From: CAYINU01 sp964364855
GTDB taxonomy: Bacteria > Margulisbacteria > Marinamargulisbacteria > CAYINU01
Assembly: GCA_964364855.1 (NCBI GenBank)
Contig: CAYINU010000036.1
Location: 1-17,622 of the forward strand
Reading direction: 5' to 3'
DNA: 17,622 nt
Positions 14,245 through 17,622 of the stretch are shown here, in pieces. Under the pieces are notes generated by a model. It ran no database searches. It saw only the letters and a program-made list of their open reading frames with translations, and was not told the DNA's origin. A program made the position numbers and the translations under genes. The stretch's first letter is position 1. Each line of letters starts with the position of its first letter.

Positions 14245-16902
14245 ATGACTTTAGCCGGCATTTTTTTATTAACCGCGCTTGTCACGCCGCTGGTCTGGGC
14301 CGGGGTCGTCACCCCCCTGTCGCATCGGATCCGTCGGCCGGTCTGGCTGTGTGCCTTGGCCGGACCTGCCATATCCGCACTTTTTTTAGCCGGCGCTATG
14401 ATCACCGCCTATCAACCCTTTTTGGTTTCCGTTCACTGGGTCCCGGCTTTGGACATCCCGCTGGGGTTTATTGCAGACCCGTTGTCATTGTTTTTCACTT
14501 GGGTCGCCGTGTTGATGGGCGGCCTCGTGATGGCCTATGCGGGTGCCTATTTTGCGCCCAACGACATGCATTCGGCCCGATTTTACGTCTATACGCTGCT
14601 GTTTATGACCGCGATGATGGCCACTGTATTGTCGGAAAACCTGATCGGACTCGTTATTTTTTGGGAGCTTACAGGCCTGCTCTCATTTTTATTGATTGGG
14701 TACGATCGTGACTCCGACGCGGCACGGCGCAGTGCCTCTGTGGCACTCATCACCACAGCAGGAACGGGGCTGGTCATGCTGGCCGGTGTGGTGCTTCTGG
14801 GCTTTGCAAACCACACGTTTTCTATTGCCACGCTGCTGGCCCATCCATTGGGTTCGGATAAAATCATGACGATCGCTTTGGTCATGACCGCCATTGGCGC
14901 ATTCGGAAAATCCGCGCAATTCCCTTTTCAATTCTGGTTGCCTCGGGCCATGGTCGCGCCCGTGCCAGTCAGTGCCTATTTACATTCCGCGGCCATGGTT
15001 AATCTGGGGATTTTCCTTCTCGCCAGGCTATCACCGGTATTGTCCGGTCTGAGCCTATGGTCACCGCTTCTGATCACCATTGGGGGTATCTCGATGTTGC
15101 TAGGCGCCACAATGGCCCTGACCCAACCGCGCATGAAAGGTATCCTGGCTTATGCAACGGTCAGTTACCTGGGGTATCTCGTGTTATATCTGGGAACGGC
15201 ACCACGCCTCATGATCCCGGATTTTGCGATTCAGCTCGGTTGCCATATCCTCTATAAGGCCGCATTGTTTATGATAGTGGGGTATGTCATGTCTGTGGCG
15301 GGCACAGACGACATTTCGAAGTTACGAGGCCTGTACCGCCAGATGCCTTGGATGGGCGGAGCAGCCATTTTGGCCACCCTAACCATGGCCGCGTTTCCCG
15401 GTACGTGGGGATTTTGGGCAAAAGAATCAATGGCCACCCAGCTGATCGCCTTTGGCGCCGTTCGCCCGCTATGGGCTGCGATCGCGTATGGTATGGTCAT
15501 TGCAAGTGCAGCCTTAATGGTCGCCGTGTCCTTGCGTCTGGTATATCCTCTCCTTCTCCCTACCACGACTCTCCCCCCTATCCCCAAGCCTGCCCTTACC
15601 CGACTCTTCCAAGGCATCCCCATCGCCCTGGTCGGTCTTCTGTGGCTACTGACGCCTGTACTAGGCTGGTACGAACGGAGCCTGCTCACCCATGGCTGGC
15701 TACCTTTTTTGTTTGTCTCAGTGATGCCGCTACTATTTGGTGTGGGACTGTATGTGGTAAGACCCTGGCAATGGTTCAAGTGGGAGTTCGGAACAACCAC
15801 CAGACACCGGGTGTACCCGATCTGGTCGATGCTGGATGTCGATAGGTGGATCGGGTTTCTTCGGCCCTCACAATACCTGCGCTATATCGTGGGTTTTATG
15901 ACGGTCGTTATCGCCTTGGCCACTATGCCGGCATGGCGCTATGCGGGCTGGCATCTGGGCCAAGTCCCCGCCGTCATGTGGATCGCAACTGCCGTTATTC
16001 TGGCCGCCGTGGGTAGCGTCATCAAAAAAGGGGCATGGGTTCGGCGGGTGGTGGGTTTATCGGCCGTCGGTATCGGAGTCGTATTTTACTTTATGATTTA
16101 TAGCGCACCGGACCTGGCCATCACGCAACTGCTGATCGAAGCCGTCACCTTGATCCTGATATTGGCGCTTCTGGCCCGCTTTCCAAAAGTCCCGGCAAGA
16201 TCATCCGGCCCGACTACTGCTGCAATTGGCCTGGCGGTATTAGGGGGCCTCACCGCCATGGCCCTCACCTTGATCGGCACGTCACGCACCATACCGAATC
16301 TGGGCAGTTATTACCTGGAGAACACCCTCACGTTGGCCCACGGCGCAAATGCCGTTAACACGGTTGTGGTGGATTTCCGGGGCTTTGACACTTTGGGAGA
16401 AGTAACGGTATTGGCCATTGCCCTGTTGGGTGCCATGGCCTTGCTGGGAACCTTAACCCCCAACCAAAACACCAGTACCACGCCCATGCGTTCTTTCGTG
16501 TTGACCTATGTCTCCCGCATTGCGATATTACTCATAAACGTGCTGGCGATTTACATGCTTTTGCGCGGCCACGATGCGCCAGGTGGGGGCTTTTCTGCGG
16601 GCGTGTTATCGGCATTGTCTTTGCTGCTGGCCTATTTAACCTCGGGGAAATCCGGAACGGTTTTACAACTACTGAGAATTTCCCCTTTTAAGCTGGTTTT
16701 GATCGGACTGACTTTGGTGTACGGGACGGCCCTGTTGCCCGTATTTTTAGGGCGCACGTTCGGGGACCAAATGGCGTTATGGGGCATGGGAACAACCCTG
16801 GTTTTTGATATCGGCATCTACTGTGTGGTCGTCGGGAGTACCGTTAAACTGCTGATGCTGGCCAACGACGTCTTTTTTTCCAAGAATGGCACACCAGCAT
16901 GA
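14245..16902 (+). CDS. mnhA: Mrp-type Na+/H+ antiporter, fused MrpA and MrpB subunits
   Basis: This is the large membrane subunit of the multi-subunit Mrp cation/proton antiporter, related to complex I NuoL. The 885 residues contain, in order: the antiporter N-terminal part (about 65-115); the proton-translocating core (about 120-420) with Glu141 in FWELTG, Lys222 in GKSAQFPFQFWLP, HSAAMV (247-252), Lys338 in LYKAALFM and Lys393 in WAKESM; the MrpA-specific C-terminal part (about 575-740) with APDLAITQLLIE and DFRGFDTLGEV; and an MrpB domain (about 750-885) marked by RGHDAPGGGFSAG (774-786). MrpA and MrpB are separate in Bacillus; the fusion is typical of the Proteobacterial-type operon. The ATG 14245 start gives a normal first helix. 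The stop overlaps mnhC by 4 bp. Confidence 0.94.
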   Translation: MTLAGIFLLTALVTPLVWAGVVTPLSHRIRRPVWLCALAGPAISALFLAGAMITAYQPFLVSVHWVPALDIPLGFIADPLSLFFTWVAVLMGGLVMAYAGAYFAPNDMHSARFYVYTLLFMTAMMATVLSENLIGLVIFWELTGLLSFLLIGYDRDSDAARRSASVALITTAGTGLVMLAGVVLLGFANHTFSIATLLAHPLGSDKIMTIALVMTAIGAFGKSAQFPFQFWLPRAMVAPVPVSAYLHSAAMVNLGIFLLARLSPVLSGLSLWSPLLITIGGISMLLGATMALTQPRMKGILAYATVSYLGYLVLYLGTAPRLMIPDFAIQLGCHILYKAALFMIVGYVMSVAGTDDISKLRGLYRQMPWMGGAAILATLTMAAFPGTWGFWAKESMATQLIAFGAVRPLWAAIAYGMVIASAALMVAVSLRLVYPLLLPTTTLPPIPKPALTRLFQGIPIALVGLLWLLTPVLGWYERSLLTHGWLPFLFVSVMPLLFGVGLYVVRPWQWFKWEFGTTTRHRVYPIWSMLDVDRWIGFLRPSQYLRYIVGFMTVVIALATMPAWRYAGWHLGQVPAVMWIATAVILAAVGSVIKKGAWVRRVVGLSAVGIGVVFYFMIYSAPDLAITQLLIEAVTLILILALLARFPKVPARSSGPTTAAIGLAVLGGLTAMALTLIGTSRTIPNLGSYYLENTLTLAHGANAVNTVVVDFRGFDTLGEVTVLAIALLGAMALLGTLTPNQNTSTTPMRSFVLTYVSRIAILLINVLAIYMLLRGHDAPGGGFSAGVLSALSLLLAYLTSGKSGTVLQLLRISPFKLVLIGLTLVYGTALLPVFLGRTFGDQMALWGMGTTLVFDIGIYCVVVGSTVKLLMLANDVFFSKNGTPA

Positions 16903-17228
16903 CCGTATTAAGCGCGATATGGGTGGGCGTACTATTTGGTGGCGCCATTTACCTTATTCTGCAACGGCAGTGGCTTGAGATGCTCTTTGGGTTTGCGCTG
17001 CTGACCCACGCGGGGAGTATTTTTGTATTGGCGCTATCCGGTTCTCCGCTAAAAAAGCTTGCCCCCCTTGTCGCTCACGCGTCGCCCTTTGGCTATGTAG
17101 ATCCCGTCCTACAAGCACTGATCCTCACGGCCGTCGTGATCGGCTTTGGAATCAGTGCGTTCATGATCATCATGGTGTACCGGTTGATGACTCACGAACC
17201 CACGAAAGAAGCCGACGATGTGGAATAA
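16899..17228 (+). CDS. mnhC: Mrp Na+/H+ antiporter subunit C (NuoK-like)
   Basis: This 109-residue protein has three hydrophobic segments (about 3-22, 28-47 and 69-95), as expected for MrpC and its complex I relative NuoK. The central GFALLTHAGSIFVLALSG and the following acidic-poor helix starting DPVLQALILTAVVIG are typical of MrpC; the latter is the best family marker. It begins with ATGA overlapping the mnhA stop, and mnhD starts 11 bp before its own stop, so the three genes are translated as a tight operon. Function is within the membrane antiporter complex; no activity alone is expected. Confidence 0.93.
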   Translation: MTVLSAIWVGVLFGGAIYLILQRQWLEMLFGFALLTHAGSIFVLALSGSPLKKLAPLVAHASPFGYVDPVLQALILTAVVIGFGISAFMIIMVYRLMTHEPTKEADDVE

Positions 17229-17622
17229 CAGCGTCATACTGCCGGTCGCCATCCCCTTGGCAGGCGCATTGGCGATGCTCGCGTTTCATGCCCCCATCTG
17301 GCACCGGCGGTTGGCGGTGGGTGTGGGTGCCGCCACCTTGTCTGTTGCGATAATTTTTTTGGTCTACACCTCCCAAATTGGGGTGGTGGCTACCACCTTA
17401 GGAGGATGGCAAGCCCCCTTTGGCATTACCCTGGTCGTCGATACCCTCAGCGCCCTCATGCTGGTGTTGTCGGGCCTGATCTACACCGTCATCGTGTGTT
17501 ATCTGGCGGTTGAAAACCGGTCTCATCATGTCCTGCTTTTACCCCTTCTGACCTTCTTGTTGGCCGGCATACAGCAGTGTTTTGTGGCCGGCGACTTTTT
17601 CAATCTATTTGTGGCCTTTGAG
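17218..17622 (+). CDS. mnhD: Mrp Na+/H+ antiporter subunit D, 5' part cut by window end
   Basis: The first 135 codons are present and remain open to the window edge; the family is usually about 500 residues, so most of the gene lies outside. The visible part has four or so membrane segments and the typical early MrpD features: an N-terminal LPVAIPLAGALAML helix, GGWQAPFGITLVVDTLSA (the antiporter-family entry motif, about residues 61-78) and LLTFLLAGIQQCFVAGDFFNLFVAFE at the end, split as LLPLLTF and GDFFNLFVAFE, which precedes the conserved glutamate helix. It starts inside mnhC with an 11-bp overlap. mnhE, F and G would be expected after it. Confidence 0.92.
   Translation, partial: MWNNSVILPVAIPLAGALAMLAFHAPIWHRRLAVGVGAATLSVAIIFLVYTSQIGVVATTLGGWQAPFGITLVVDTLSALMLVLSGLIYTVIVCYLAVENRSHHVLLLPLLTFLLAGIQQCFVAGDFFNLFVAFE

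Noticed and set aside
15252..15800. 182-codon open frame on the minus strand inside mnhA
   Set aside because: It is antisense to conserved MrpA sequence and has no recognisable domain.

Overview
The window holds ordinary core-metabolism genes of an aerobic, probably Gram-negative bacterium with base composition near one-half GC by eye. It makes isoprenoids by the MEP pathway (IspD), makes haem down to haem A, has SCO/CtaM-type cytochrome oxidase assembly factors, and carries an Mrp-type Na+/H+ antiporter whose MrpA and MrpB are fused. I cannot name the phylum. The fused MrpAB is common in Proteobacteria, but CtaM (DUF420) and a haem A synthase lacking the loop cysteines are more typical of other groups. 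No phage, plasmid, CRISPR, tRNA or rRNA genes were seen.

Layout. (1) 1-211: an unexplained edge sequence and a 146-bp MITE-like element. (2) 209-3628: ispD (minus) diverges from hemE-hemN-ferredoxin (plus); hemN starts inside hemE, and the ferredoxin has its own promoter-like sequence. (3) 3626-3719: a second, 94-bp copy of the MITE-like element, inverted relative to the first. (4) 3748-14196: nine minus-strand genes packed with overlaps or gaps of 19 bp or less. In transcription order they are ctaA, ctaB, SCO, ctaM, pyk, serC, hemH, an EVE-domain gene and metH, probably one transcript of about 10.4 kb. (5) 14245-17622: divergent mnhAB-mnhC-mnhD, cut by the window end.

How the genes fit together. 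HemE and HemN make protoporphyrinogen IX. HemH inserts iron after an oxidation step whose enzyme is not in the window. CtaB and CtaA convert haem B to haem O and haem A. SCO and CtaM help assemble the haem-copper oxidase. SerC feeds serine and so one-carbon units, and MetH supplies methionine and thus the SAM that HemN consumes. The Mrp complex exchanges Na+ for H+ across the same energised membrane.

The most unusual observation is the pair of MITE-like elements. Both sit exactly in the stop codon of the gene before them (ispD and the ferredoxin gene) and both rebuild it as TAG. Removing each element with one TA of a presumed TA duplication restores an in-frame stop codon (TAG for ispD, TAA for the ferredoxin). 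This points to a TA-targeting, IS630/Tc1-mariner-like non-autonomous element that uses stop codons as safe landing sites.
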